64,000 nucleotides of DNA from Riemerella anatipestifer ATCC 11845 = DSM 15868. Lineage in GTDB: Bacteria > Bacteroidota > Bacteroidia > Flavobacteriales > Weeksellaceae. Under the pieces are notes generated by a model. It was not told the DNA's origin, searched no databases, and saw only the letters and a list, made by a program, of their open reading frames with translations. A program made the translations under genes and the position numbers. Location of the stretch: the NCBI RefSeq assembly GCF_000252855.1, contig NC_017045.1, positions 1,116,001 through 1,180,000 of the forward strand. Direction: 5' to 3'. Below, piece after piece: positions 55,608-64,000 of this stretch. Each line of letters opens with the position of its first letter. Positions within the stretch are counted from its first letter, which is position 1.

Positions 55608-56063
55608 ATGAAAGGGATTTTAAAAATCTATCACCCAGAAGAAACACTGAAATATCACTTCAGTAAAACCTATTGCAAATCGGTTCTTAGTAACGATAAA
55701 ATCTTATTAGAGGTAGAACTCATCACCAGCGAGGATGTGGACCATGTAGAAGACGACTCTTTACAATACCGTTTCCCTCAACTGGCACTTAATATTTCGG
55801 ACTTCCCCATCGCATCAAAGGCTTTAGAAGGACAAACATTCAACATCAATAATGAAGAAGAACTCTACGCAGAAATCAATTTATATGATGATGACGAAGC
55901 AGAGCTTTTAGACAATCAACTTTCGTTTAGCCTTAATGACGAGGGCATTTTACAACTGGTATGGGAAGGCGAAGTTTCAGATTTTTACACTAATTCTGAC
56001 GAACCACTTTCCTTTAAACTGAAATGCCATTTTAAGGAGGACTCTATAGAGATAGAGGATTAA
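55608..56063 (+). CDS. Hypothetical acidic protein
   Basis: 151 residues, strongly acidic (runs such as E-D-V-D-H-V-E-D-D and Y-D-D-D-E-A-E). No signal peptide or membrane segment. The pattern suggests mostly beta structure. I do not recognise it. It has its own promoter, and 97 bases with a weak terminator separate it from the ExbB gene. Confidence 0.7.
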   Translation: MKGILKIYHPEETLKYHFSKTYCKSVLSNDKILLEVELITSEDVDHVEDDSLQYRFPQLALNISDFPIASKALEGQTFNINNEEELYAEINLYDDDEAELLDNQLSFSLNDEGILQLVWEGEVSDFYTNSDEPLSFKLKCHFKEDSIEIED

Positions 56064-56094
56064 CAAAAGATAATTCATAACATCACAAACAAGT

Positions 56095-56132
56095 TGAGAA
56101 ATTAGCCTAAGTAATATCTCAGGGCTTTTTTC
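56095..56132 (+). terminator. Probable terminator after the acidic unknown
   Basis: TGAGA..TCTCA and, alternatively, AGCC..GGCT can pair just before a run of six T. The stems are short, so this is a weak or partial terminator. Confidence 0.5.
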
Positions 56133-56160
56133 GTTAGTATAACATAAATTTATTTTAAAA

Positions 56161-56841
56161 ATGAACGACAGCATACAAATGGTATCTCAAACCACAAATA
56201 CAGAAAAGCAAGTCTTTTCTCTATGGGAAATATTATTCGGAGGTGGCATCATCTCTAATGTGATTATGATAGCTATATTCCTACTAGGGATACTCGCTCT
56301 GTATATCTTTCTAGAACGCTACTTTTTTATTCGTAGAGCGGCTAAGACCGACCCTAACTTCCTTAATAATATTAAAGATTTTGTCTATGAAGGTAAAATA
56401 GACACGGCTATAGATTTATGCAAGACCTCTAACACCCCTGAAGCTAGAATGATAGAGAAAGGGCTTAGCAGAATAGGTCGCCCTATAAGTGATATTAGCA
56501 ATGCGATGCAAAGCCAAGGTAACCTAGAAGTGTCTAAACTTGAGAAAAACCTCAACTTATTAGCTTCTGCTTCTGGTGCTGCTCCTATGCTAGGCTTTTT
56601 AGGTACGGTAATCGGTATGATTATGGCGTTTTTTGAAATCTCTAATGTAACGGGAGCCGTAAGTCCTAAACTTTTAGCATCAGGCATTTATACCGCTATG
56701 GCAACTACTGCCGCAGGGCTTTTTGTAGGTATTCCTGCTTATTTCTTCTATAATATCCTCGTAACTAAAGTAGACCGTTTGGTGCTTAAAATACAAATTC
56801 ACGCAGGGGAATTTCTAGATGCCATCAATAAGCCATTATAA
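56161..56841 (+). CDS. exbB: ExbB/TolQ-type proton channel
   Basis: 226 residues with three membrane segments (about 32-52, 136-158 and 178-200). The MotA/TolQ/ExbB signature is at L-L-A-S-A-S-G-A-A-P-M-L-G-F-L-G-T-V-I-G-M and A-M-A-T-T-A-A-G-L-F-V-G-I-P. With ExbD it turns the proton gradient into motion of TonB. It heads the three-gene exbB-exbD-tonB set. Confidence 0.92.
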   Translation: MNDSIQMVSQTTNTEKQVFSLWEILFGGGIISNVIMIAIFLLGILALYIFLERYFFIRRAAKTDPNFLNNIKDFVYEGKIDTAIDLCKTSNTPEARMIEKGLSRIGRPISDISNAMQSQGNLEVSKLEKNLNLLASASGAAPMLGFLGTVIGMIMAFFEISNVTGAVSPKLLASGIYTAMATTAAGLFVGIPAYFFYNILVTKVDRLVLKIQIHAGEFLDAINKPL

Positions 56842-56857
56842 ACTAAAAACTTAATTT

Positions 56858-57256
56858 ATGGAATTAAAACGCAGAAATAGAGCAAGTGCGGAGTTTAGTA
56901 TGGCCTCTATGACGGATATTATTTTCCTCTTGCTGATATTTTTTATGATAACCTCCTCTGCTATTAGCCAAAGTGCTATCGAAGTAAAGTTACCACAAGC
57001 AGCAGAAGGCTCTCCTGCAGTACAAGACCCTGTTTCGGTTACCATTTCCCCAGAAGGCGACTATTTCGTAAACGATAAGGCTGTAAATAAGGAAACTCTA
57101 GAACCTACCCTTAATGCCTTATTGAAAAACGAAACCAAACCTTCTTTTACGATAAGAGCCGATGAAAATACGAGGCACAAAGATGTTGTTTTCGTAATGG
57201 AAATCGCCGAAAGAAACAGCTACAACATTGCTATTGCAACCGTACAAGAAAAGTAA
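56858..57256 (+). CDS. exbD: ExbD/TolR-type protein
   Basis: 132 residues. One membrane segment near 21-39, with the essential Asp just inside it (S-M-T-D-I-I-F-L-L-L-I-F-F), then a periplasmic domain. Sixteen bases after exbB and 4 before tonB. Confidence 0.92.
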   Translation: MELKRRNRASAEFSMASMTDIIFLLLIFFMITSSAISQSAIEVKLPQAAEGSPAVQDPVSVTISPEGDYFVNDKAVNKETLEPTLNALLKNETKPSFTIRADENTRHKDVVFVMEIAERNSYNIAIATVQEK

Positions 57257-57260
57257 ACTT

Positions 57261-58121
57261 ATGAGCCAAACCATAAATACATCGGAAAGAAAAGACCAAA
57301 TCAAAAGTGCCATCATCACATTTTTGATTAGCCTTTTGGTATTCTTAGCTTTGTATTTTTATTCGTTTACTAGAGAACTTCCAAAGGAGGAAGTCGTAAG
57401 CACGATGCTCATCAATTTTGGAGACCAAAACGAGGGTAACCTGCCTGAAGAACCCCAAAACCAAGAGGGCAGTCTATCCGCCACCGAAGCACCTACACCA
57501 ATACAAGAAATACAACCTACACCTGTAGAACCTCAGCCCAAAAAAGAAGTGGTAAAGGAGAAAATTATCACAGGGCAAAATACCAAAACAAGTGCTGAAA
57601 AGGTGGAAAAAGTAACCTCTAAACCTACAAAAGAAAGCACAGCAAACACCCAAAAGAAAGAAACCACGACACCTAAAAAAAGCAGTACCACTACACAAAA
57701 TAAAACCGTGACCAACCAAGGTGATGGCAGAGGTAACGAGGCTATTGGCAACCTCATCAGAGGGCGAGGTGCCAACAAAGGAGCTCAAGGAAACTCCCAA
57801 AACACTTCCGGCAATTCAGGAGACCCACTAGGTGGCGATAGCAATGGCGATAGTAAAATCGGCATAGACCGAAAGTTAATCGGATTTATACCTGGAACTA
57901 TGGGGCGTGGTGGTTCACAGCCGACCCACCAGTGTTCTGCCTCAGGCACCATTAGCATCTCTTATGTGGTAGATAAAGCGGGCAATGTAATTTCGGCTAG
58001 ACGAAGTGGCGGTATTACAGACCCTTGTGCCGTAAACACAACCATAGAGTGGGTAAAGAAATATGTAAAAGCAGAAAGAGCTAGCACTTCTTCTACAGGC
58101 ACTTACAAAATCACTTTCTAA
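57261..58121 (+). CDS. tonB: Energy transducer TonB
   Basis: 286 residues from the ATG at 57261; an in-frame ATG at 57228 lies inside exbD and is rejected. A membrane anchor near 17-35, a Pro/Lys/Thr-rich periplasmic linker (about 60-190), a Gly/Asn-rich stretch with a G-R-G motif, and a C-terminal TonB-like domain (I-S-I-S-Y-V-V-D-K-A-G-N-V) that has two cysteines (C-S-A and D-P-C), possibly a disulfide. It would power TonB-dependent receptors such as the one in the urease cluster. Confidence 0.88.
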   Translation: MSQTINTSERKDQIKSAIITFLISLLVFLALYFYSFTRELPKEEVVSTMLINFGDQNEGNLPEEPQNQEGSLSATEAPTPIQEIQPTPVEPQPKKEVVKEKIITGQNTKTSAEKVEKVTSKPTKESTANTQKKETTTPKKSSTTTQNKTVTNQGDGRGNEAIGNLIRGRGANKGAQGNSQNTSGNSGDPLGGDSNGDSKIGIDRKLIGFIPGTMGRGGSQPTHQCSASGTISISYVVDKAGNVISARRSGGITDPCAVNTTIEWVKKYVKAERASTSSTGTYKITF

Positions 58122-58164
58122 AGCCAAATCAATAAAAGGATTTTAGGATATAAGGAAATTCAAG

Positions 58165-59373
58165 ATGAATAAACCCAATATAGTTATTATAGGAGGCGGA
58201 GCTTCAGGATTTTTTTCGGCAGCTAATATAGACACCTCAAAATATGATGTCTGCATACTAGAACAAAATGCAGAAGTTTTACAGAAAGTAAAAATATCAG
58301 GAGGCGGACGCTGTAATGTAACCCACGCTTGTTTTGATGCTAGAGATTTAGTTCAATTTTATCCACGAGGTCATAAGGAACTTAGAAGTGTTTTTAGTAA
58401 ATTTCAACCTGGTGATACTATGGCTTGGTTTTCAGAACGAGGTATTTCGTTGAAGATTGAAGACGATAATAGAATCTTCCCAGAATCTAACCGCTCCCAA
58501 ACTATTATCGACTGCTTATTTTCTTCTACCAAAGAGAAAAATATTGAAATCCATACCAAAACTACAGTAAAATCTATCTCTAAGCAAGACCATCAATATC
58601 TCATTATTACTAATGGTGAATCTTTCTTAGCAGATATTGTGATTTTCTGTACAGGTAGCTCTCCTAAAGCATTAAGGCTAATGGAAAGCTTAGGACATAC
58701 TATTGTAAAGCCCGTCCCTTCTTTATTTACCTTTAACATCAAAGATGACTTACTAGAAGGGCTTTCAGGTACTAGCTTCCCATCAGCAGAAGTGAGAATA
58801 CCAGAACTAAAATCCAAAGAAGCAGGAGCTTTACTTATTACTCACTGGGGACTTAGCGGACCTGCCATTTTAAAACTATCGGCTTGGGAAGCTAGAAGGC
58901 TAAATGACTTAAACTATAATTTTAGTATTGAAGTTAATTTCGTTGGAATTTCACCTAATGATGCCGAAACTCTCATCCAAGAATTTAAACAAAACCACCC
59001 AAAGAAAACATTAAGCCAAGGAAAACCTTTTGAGGTTACCAATCGTTTTTGGCAAAGCGTTTTAGCTGTTTCTCGTATCAACTCCGAAAAACAATGGGCT
59101 CACCTCTCCGCAAAAGAAACACAAACTATCATAGAAAACCTCTGTAAAAAGAAGCTTTCCGTAACAGGAAAATCTACATTCAAGGAAGAATTTGTAACCG
59201 CTGGAGGCGTCTATCTAAAAGAAATTGATTTTAAAAATATGAAATCTAAAATACTTCCTAACTTTTACATTGCAGGAGAAGTTTTGGATATAGATGCCGT
59301 TACTGGAGGATTCAACTTTCAAGCCTGTTGGAGCGAAGCGTGGCTCATCGCACAAGACCTTAATTCGATATAA
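58165..59373 (+). CDS. HI0933/BaiN-type FAD-dependent oxidoreductase
   Basis: 402 residues. N-terminal FAD-binding fold I-V-I-I-G-G-G-A-S-G-F-F-S-A at 6-19; the family motif K-I-S-G-G-G-R-C-N-V-T-H near 44-55; and the C-terminal A-G-E-V-L-D-I-D-A-V-T-G-G-F-N-F-Q. Proteins of this group are annotated as aminoacetone oxidase-like or BaiN-like; the true substrate is unknown. A bidirectional terminator follows. Confidence 0.88.
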   Translation: MNKPNIVIIGGGASGFFSAANIDTSKYDVCILEQNAEVLQKVKISGGGRCNVTHACFDARDLVQFYPRGHKELRSVFSKFQPGDTMAWFSERGISLKIEDDNRIFPESNRSQTIIDCLFSSTKEKNIEIHTKTTVKSISKQDHQYLIITNGESFLADIVIFCTGSSPKALRLMESLGHTIVKPVPSLFTFNIKDDLLEGLSGTSFPSAEVRIPELKSKEAGALLITHWGLSGPAILKLSAWEARRLNDLNYNFSIEVNFVGISPNDAETLIQEFKQNHPKKTLSQGKPFEVTNRFWQSVLAVSRINSEKQWAHLSAKETQTIIENLCKKKLSVTGKSTFKEEFVTAGGVYLKEIDFKNMKSKILPNFYIAGEVLDIDAVTGGFNFQACWSEAWLIAQDLNSI

Positions 59374-59377
59374 AACT

Positions 59378-59413
59378 AAAAGAACCGAGAAAATACACAT
59401 CTCGGTTCTTTTT
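59378..59413. terminator. Bidirectional terminator between convergent genes
   Basis: AAAAGAACCGAGA pairs with TCTCGGTTCTTTT around a 9-nt loop, with A- and T-runs outside. It ends both the flavoprotein gene and the minus-strand ccsA. Confidence 0.9.
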
Positions 59414-59435
59414 ATTATCATTCTGTTCAAAAGTT

Positions 59436-60230
59436 TTATCCTGTATAAGTATGTACACTATTCTGTGCGGTTGGCAGGTAATTAACTCCAAACCAACATA
59501 CCAACAATAACAAGAATGCCACTATGATAATATAAAACGGCATCGTACTTTCTTCGTTTTTAAACTTAAATCTGTAGTGAATATACACCAAATATCCTAA
59601 CCAACTTATAAATGCCCAAGTTTCTTTAGGGTCCCAAGTCCAATAATGTCCCCACGCTTCCTTTGCCCATAATGCTCCGAACAGAAGTCCTAATGTTAAA
59701 AAGCCATAACCTACATTTACCAACTGGTTCATCAGTTGCACCGTCTCTCCTACTTGTTCTTTTTTGTAATAACGGTAAAGCCCAAAAACGGCTACTAATG
59801 TCGCCATACCAAACATCGCATAAGCAAATATATACACCACCACATGTGGAATAAACCAAACGCTATGTAAAGCAGGCATCAATGTTTTATTGATAGTATC
59901 AGGGTTAAAATAGGTAATCAGAGTAAAAACTCCCGCCATGACGATAGCATAGTGCAAAATCCATTTTTGTTTGTATAAAAAATACAATACCCAACCTATT
60001 ACCGAGATAAAAAAGGCATACCAAATTCTAGTTTCTGCTAAGGTACGCAAAGGTGGTCTCTCTAGGGTTATCCATAAATTGGAGATAAAATATCCTAAAA
60101 CAATAATCCCCACCAAGTGAAGTCCTAATGCTAAATTAACCAATGGTTTCTTTTTGAAAAATAATAAAACCCCTGAGGTTACCCACAATATCAATAAAGA
60201 AAATACAATATAACTAAATACACCCCACAT
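59436..60230 (-). CDS. ccsA: Cytochrome c biogenesis protein CcsA (ResC type)
   Basis: 264 residues, about seven or eight membrane segments. The haem-handling motif W-G-H-Y-W-T-W-D-P-K-E-T-W-A-F is near 200, with flanking His residues. Together with ResB it exports haem and ligates it to apocytochrome c (system II). Its start lies 2 bases after resB. Confidence 0.93.
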   Translation of the reverse strand: MWGVFSYIVFSLLILWVTSGVLLFFKKKPLVNLALGLHLVGIIVLGYFISNLWITLERPPLRTLAETRIWYAFFISVIGWVLYFLYKQKWILHYAIVMAGVFTLITYFNPDTINKTLMPALHSVWFIPHVVVYIFAYAMFGMATLVAVFGLYRYYKKEQVGETVQLMNQLVNVGYGFLTLGLLFGALWAKEAWGHYWTWDPKETWAFISWLGYLVYIHYRFKFKNEESTMPFYIIIVAFLLLLVCWFGVNYLPTAQNSVHTYTG

Positions 60231-60232
60231 AA

Positions 60233-61459
60233 TTACTTACGATTTTGAAATAAAAAACTAATAGTACCCAACATAAGTATAAAAATACCTATATACACTA
60301 ACGGTAACCACGGGTCTAGCACCAATTCTAACACACTAATATCTGACCATCGCCCTAAGTTTTCGTTATAGCTGACTTGATAGATTTTCCAACCATTAAC
60401 TTCTAGCGGCTGATTAACCAATATTTTACCTTCCTCCACTTTTGAGCTTTCTTTTTGGTAAATTAAAACATCGGACTGATATTTTTTAGCCTCTGGTGGC
60501 GACATTACCAAGGTTCTATTTTCGCTTAGCTTGATAGCTTTAGGTGGAAACATAAAGTTTCCGCAAGAAATCCACTCTTCTTTTTGCTCCTGTGTTTTTT
60601 TATTTTTTACAATAACTTTAGCCGCATTAGTTGCTCCCCACATTGGATTTTTAGCGTAAGTGTTCTCTCTAACAATAACTGCATTCTGTACATATTCTAC
60701 CAGTTTTACTTCCCAATCTTCAAAAGTATGTATTGCCCCTATCTTTTCCAACATAAAGCCGTCTGGTTTAGACTTTGGTAAAGTTTCCCCTTTTTCATCT
60801 ATAAGAAATAGCTTGTTAGGGTAAATCTCCATCTCAAACTTCTTGAGTTCAAGTGCTAGTGGTAGCTCTACCACATGCCCATTCTCATCTACTGCTCTCC
60901 ATTCGGGACGACCATCTTGCAGAGTCATTTTAAGTTTCGTAAGATCGCCTTGACCTAAAACTCCAGCAAATAAAGCTAACCATAACCCAAAATGATTGAG
61001 TAAAAAAGTGATGTTTTTCGCTTGAAAAACCAAAGCCCTCTTGAGAATACTCAACCACAAATTGACCAACAGAATAAAGAAAATTAAAGCAAAATACCAC
61101 GTAGTCGTAATCTGATTAACACCCAACTTGTTAAGTGTATTATAATAAGTAGATTCTGGAGCTACATTAAATACGCCCAAACCTATACTCAAAAAGCCTA
61201 AAACAATAGTAGTTACAATAGCAAACGGTGAGCTATCTAGCAAACTAATGATTTTCTTCTGCTTGAAGAAATAAAAAATAAGCGTCCATACCAATACAAA
61301 GCCTACACCAGCCCCTATATTATATGGAAACGAAACATACTGTTTAGGAATATTTCCTAAAAAATACTGAAGAAGAACTCCCAACACCAACAACCCTAAA
61401 TTGATAATTAAGGCATCTCTAAACTGAGTTCTACTAGTTAATGTATTTTCAAATTTCAT
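60233..61459 (-). CDS. resB: Cytochrome c biogenesis protein ResB
   Basis: 408 residues with N-terminal membrane segments (about 14-32, 45-62, 78-97 and 120-137), a large periplasmic domain and a last segment near 385-403. G-L-W-L-A-L-F-A-G-V near 157 and the L-P-L-A-L-E-L-K-K-F stretch fit the ResB family. It directly follows nrfA; the five-haem NrfA and four-haem NrfH would be its clients. Confidence 0.85.
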   Translation of the reverse strand: MKFENTLTSRTQFRDALIINLGLLVLGVLLQYFLGNIPKQYVSFPYNIGAGVGFVLVWTLIFYFFKQKKIISLLDSSPFAIVTTIVLGFLSIGLGVFNVAPESTYYNTLNKLGVNQITTTWYFALIFFILLVNLWLSILKRALVFQAKNITFLLNHFGLWLALFAGVLGQGDLTKLKMTLQDGRPEWRAVDENGHVVELPLALELKKFEMEIYPNKLFLIDEKGETLPKSKPDGFMLEKIGAIHTFEDWEVKLVEYVQNAVIVRENTYAKNPMWGATNAAKVIVKNKKTQEQKEEWISCGNFMFPPKAIKLSENRTLVMSPPEAKKYQSDVLIYQKESSKVEEGKILVNQPLEVNGWKIYQVSYNENLGRWSDISVLELVLDPWLPLVYIGIFILMLGTISFLFQNRK

Positions 61460-61483
61460 ATCAATTCTATCTATTTCATAAAC

Positions 61484-61522
61484 ATAAAAACTCCCACAAC
61501 TTCAACTAGAAATGTGGGAGCT
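61484..61522 (-). terminator. Intrinsic terminator after nrfA
   Basis: On the minus strand CTCCCACA pairs with TGTGGGAG, followed by five T. It lies between nrfA and resB, so it would reduce but maybe not stop read-through into resB-ccsA. Confidence 0.88.
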
Positions 61523-61536
61523 TAATATTATTAGTC

Positions 61537-63003
61537 TTATTTATCTTTTACCAGAACTCCCTTAGCTTTTGCTTTCTTCAACCATTCTGGAACTACTGTT
61601 TTCATAAACTGTGCTTTAGCAGCTGACTCTTTAGGTATATCTAAACCAATGAATTTTTGTGCTTTAGCTTTAGTACTTACATCTGGCATTACAAACTTAC
61701 CACTAATATTTTTCTTGTTAGAAATATCATTCATCTTCGCTTCAGCTTGTACCGCTAGGTAAAGACCATCACCCAAAATACGCTGAGATTCTAGTGGTGC
61801 GTGGAACGCCGCTCCGTGTGATGCAGTAATGAAATCCCATCTCCATTGTGATTTTCTGATAAGGTCTAAAACAGGCTTCATCTCTTGCTCTGTAGCATTA
61901 TTATCCCAAAGGAATTTAGCCATTAAGTGAACTTTTGCTAACTGTTTTTCTAATCTATTTCTAAGCTGGAATACCATATCCTGTCTTTCGTACACATTTT
62001 GAGCAAGAGTAGTTTCTGACTCTCTATGACAAACCTGACAAGTATTATTGATATTAGCTAATGGACTAGAAATGTGGTGGTCTGTATATTTAACCCCTCC
62101 TTCTGACTTATATGGCATATGGCAGTCCGCACAAGATACTCCTCTCTGAGCATGGATACCTAAATTATAAACTTCAAAATCTGGGTGCTGAGCTTTTAGA
62201 ATAGGTGCTTTACTCAACTTATGTACAAAGTCCACATGTTTTGCATTATCATAATATTCCTCCATATTTTCTAGAGACATACCTTTATCCCAAGGGAAAG
62301 TAAGGTATTTATTATCTCCTTTAAAGTAATACTCCACATGACACTGTGCACAAACTAAAGAACGCATCTCTTGGTGTGTTGCTTTCTTAATATCTTTACC
62401 CATTCTTTGATAAGCCTCTACCAATGCAGGGCGAGTAATGGTTAAATTCATAGTCTTAGGGTCGTGGCAATCTGCACAACCAATAGGGTTTACCACATCG
62501 CTTCCAAGCTGAGACCATTTAGCTTTATAGAAGTTTTCTACTCCCATTTGGTTCATCATTCTTGGTACATCAGGGCTTTTACAAGTCCAACAAGTTCCTG
62601 GCTGCACATCTGGATGATTAGCATCAGGAGCACCTGTTCTTAAAGTACCCACCACATCTTTCACTGAATAGAAGTGTCCTCTAGGTGCTTTATAATCTTT
62701 TGCAAAAGCATATCCTGCCCAAAGGATTACCATTTCTGGTCTTTCTTCTAGCAAATCATCAGCATTACTACTCATATGTTTAGATCTAAAAGTAGTGTCT
62801 GCCGTTTTTGCCCAAGACTCATACTCACGAGGGTAAGAATCTCCCCAAATTTCATTTCTAGATTCAAAATCTTTAATATTATTATTAGCTTTAGAAAGAT
62901 GCATAGACTCTGCCTTTCTCTGCATAATAGAATTAGCAAGCATCCCCAAACCAAAAATAACCACTCCTAAAATTCCTACAATTAACCAACTCTTGCGTTT
63001 CAT
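61537..63003 (-). CDS. nrfA: Ammonia-forming cytochrome c nitrite reductase NrfA
   Basis: 488 residues. An N-terminal hydrophobic segment (6-26) directs export. Five haem sites: the catalytic C138-W-T-C-K142 with lysine as ligand, then C176-A-D-C-H, C218-A-Q-C-H, C291-A-D-C-H and C322-Q-V-C-H. It reduces nitrite to ammonium with six electrons in the periplasm. Length is normal. Operon nrfH-nrfA, 21 bases apart. Confidence 0.97.
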   Translation of the reverse strand: MKRKSWLIVGILGVVIFGLGMLANSIMQRKAESMHLSKANNNIKDFESRNEIWGDSYPREYESWAKTADTTFRSKHMSSNADDLLEERPEMVILWAGYAFAKDYKAPRGHFYSVKDVVGTLRTGAPDANHPDVQPGTCWTCKSPDVPRMMNQMGVENFYKAKWSQLGSDVVNPIGCADCHDPKTMNLTITRPALVEAYQRMGKDIKKATHQEMRSLVCAQCHVEYYFKGDNKYLTFPWDKGMSLENMEEYYDNAKHVDFVHKLSKAPILKAQHPDFEVYNLGIHAQRGVSCADCHMPYKSEGGVKYTDHHISSPLANINNTCQVCHRESETTLAQNVYERQDMVFQLRNRLEKQLAKVHLMAKFLWDNNATEQEMKPVLDLIRKSQWRWDFITASHGAAFHAPLESQRILGDGLYLAVQAEAKMNDISNKKNISGKFVMPDVSTKAKAQKFIGLDIPKESAAKAQFMKTVVPEWLKKAKAKGVLVKDK

Positions 63004-63024
63004 AACTTTATGTATTATTATTTT

Positions 63025-63630
63025 CTACTTGTTTGATTTTTCTTTTGTCATTTTATTAAGCCACTCAGGCACTGGAGTTTCTGCCAAAGGCACTCTAGCA
63101 TGAGGTGCAGAATTAAGCCCTCTTACATTACCATGTGGCACATCTCTATGGCATTCCCAACATAGTTTACCTTCGTCCTTATGAGCCATACTTGCTGTTA
63201 CAGATGCTGTACCCACCACACTATTCAAATCATTATGACAACGGATACAATTCTCCTGAACTACTGTTTCCCCCGGTTTTCTGATTTTAATTACCTGAGG
63301 CTCCATTCTTAGAGAATACATGCTGGCATGTCTCATTCCGTCCATTGCTTTAAAATAGTACTTTCTGAAGACATTGTCGTGAGGTACATGACAATCATTA
63401 CAATTAGTTACCCTACCATGAGAAGAGTGAAACCATGTAGAGTACTCCGGAGCCATAATATGGCAGTTTACACAGGCTTTAGGATCATCTGAAAGGTAAG
63501 AGTACGCTTTAGAAATGTAAAACACATACATAAATAACCCAAGTGCTACTCCTAATAGTACAGGAAATAACCATCTTTCCTTCCGTCTATTTGTTTTAGA
63601 CTTACCTTCATAGTTTTCTCTCTTCATCAT
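63025..63630 (-). CDS. nrfH: Cytochrome c nitrite reductase small subunit NrfH
   Basis: 201 residues. Cytosolic basic N-terminus, a membrane anchor near 20-40, then four haem sites: C53-V-N-C-H, C77-N-D-C-H, C128-I-R-C-H and C157-W-E-C-H. It takes electrons from menaquinol and passes them to NrfA. Confidence 0.96.
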   Translation of the reverse strand: MMKRENYEGKSKTNRRKERWLFPVLLGVALGLFMYVFYISKAYSYLSDDPKACVNCHIMAPEYSTWFHSSHGRVTNCNDCHVPHDNVFRKYYFKAMDGMRHASMYSLRMEPQVIKIRKPGETVVQENCIRCHNDLNSVVGTASVTASMAHKDEGKLCWECHRDVPHGNVRGLNSAPHARVPLAETPVPEWLNKMTKEKSNK

Positions 63631-63655
63631 AGGGGTCTATTTTTAAATTACTAGA

Positions 63656-63688
63656 CAAAGGTAAATACTATTAAATATTTTTTTACAA
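63656..63688 (-). promoter_or_regulatory. nrfHA promoter
   Basis: On the minus strand TACCTTTG (63663-63656) matches the -7 consensus; TTG (63688-63686) lies 22 bases upstream as a -33 box. The ATG is 25 bases further. Confidence 0.6.
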
Positions 63689-63753
63689 CAAAAACACCTA
63701 ACAATTATCATATTTTTAAAAATTATAATCGTTTTAAATAAAACTACTAACTT

Positions 63754-63778
63754 ACAAATATCATTATGACAAATATCA
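63754..63778. promoter_or_regulatory. Direct repeat in the nrfH/porin divergent region
   Basis: ACAAATATCA occurs at 63754-63763 and 63769-63778, a 15-base period. The second copy also forms TGA-N6-TCA, a loose FNR/CRP-like shape. Candidate regulator site for the nitrite operon; inference only. Confidence 0.4.
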
Positions 63779-63813
63779 CAATAAAACACACTCATTAGAA
63801 ACTGATTTGATAC

Positions 63814-63821
63814 TAATTTTG
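63814..63821 (+). promoter_or_regulatory. -7 promoter element of the last porin gene
   Basis: TAATTTTG matches TAnnTTTG, 36 bases before the ATG at 63858. Confidence 0.5.
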
Positions 63822-63857
63822 TCTAGCATTTGAATTATTAACTTAATAATAAATATT

Positions 63858-64000
63858 ATGAAAACTTATTATTTACCTTTATTGAGTATTTTTCTATTAT
63901 CTCATTCTCAAATATTAGCTCAGGATTCTTCAAACAAAGACAATACTTTCGACATGTCCTTGCAAATTCGTCCAAGAACTGAGTACAGAAACGGAGCCTA
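63858..64000 (+). CDS. Porin, alginate-export-like, 5' part only
   Basis: 47 codons are visible before the window ends. Signal peptide (1-22, ending I-L-A-Q), then D-M-S-L-Q-I-R-P-R-T-E-Y-R-N-G-A, which resembles the first strand of alginate-export-type outer-membrane proteins of flavobacteria. It is divergent from nrfHA. The family call rests on a short stretch. Confidence 0.6.
   Translation, partial: MKTYYLPLLSIFLLSHSQILAQDSSNKDNTFDMSLQIRPRTEYRNGA

Overview
The window is a 64-kb chromosomal stretch of a low-GC flavobacterium, most likely Weeksellaceae (the Riemerella / Bergeyella / Chryseobacterium group). The reasons are the AT-rich sequence, promoters with the Bacteroidota -7 element TAnnTTTG, almost no Shine-Dalgarno sequences, an LptD of the Bacteroidota type, a PorW/SprE-like type IX secretion lipoprotein, ResB/CcsA cytochrome maturation, and ribosomal proteins and AccD of the zinc-free flavobacterial type. 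Species cannot be decided from the sequence alone. I see no insertion sequence, prophage, CRISPR array or rRNA.

Layout. 1-16.6 kb is housekeeping: the 3' part of an M16 peptidase gene, a dienoyl-CoA-reductase-like SDR, recJ, nadD, two tRNA-Glu genes around rpsT, a cell-wall amidase divergent from lptD, a RidA protein, enolase, citrate synthase, a TlpA-like lipid-face/periplasmic thiol protein and an arginine-deiminase-family enzyme. 16.7-30.4 kb is one minus-strand S10-spc-alpha ribosomal operon of 28 genes, rplC to rplQ, including secY, infA and rpoA, with a clear promoter upstream of rplC. Three of its unusually long spacers carry inverted repeats that could fold in the mRNA. 30.7-35.8 kb holds a DUF2520 protein, a KdsC-like phosphatase, Maf, the PorW/SprE lipoprotein and tsaB.

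35.9-49.0 kb is the most interesting part: fourteen minus-strand genes, apparently one transcription unit with possible internal control points. The order of transcription is substrate-binding lipoprotein, FecCD permease, ABC ATPase, TonB-dependent receptor, ureA, ureB, ureC, ureE, ureF, ureG, ureD, hypA, hypB, OprP-like porin. The logic is metal uptake across both membranes, apo-urease, urease maturation, extra nickel chaperones and an outer-membrane pore. UreC keeps all active-site residues but has a 62-residue N-terminal extension with a twin-arginine signal peptide (S-R-R-E-W-I-K, then a hydrophobic stretch ending L-L-A). This predicts a urease exported to the periplasm or anchored in the membrane, unlike the usual cytosolic enzyme.

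49.0-64 kb: a DUF6973 protein, accD with a leader hairpin, class II aldolase, NAD kinase, a large outer-membrane barrel protein, an acidic unknown, an ExbB-ExbD-TonB set that could power TonB receptors such as the one in the urease cluster, a flavoprotein, and the nitrite-ammonification block (ccsA, resB, nrfA, nrfH) divergent from the start of another porin cut by the window end. Urease and NrfA both make ammonia; any functional link between them is inference.
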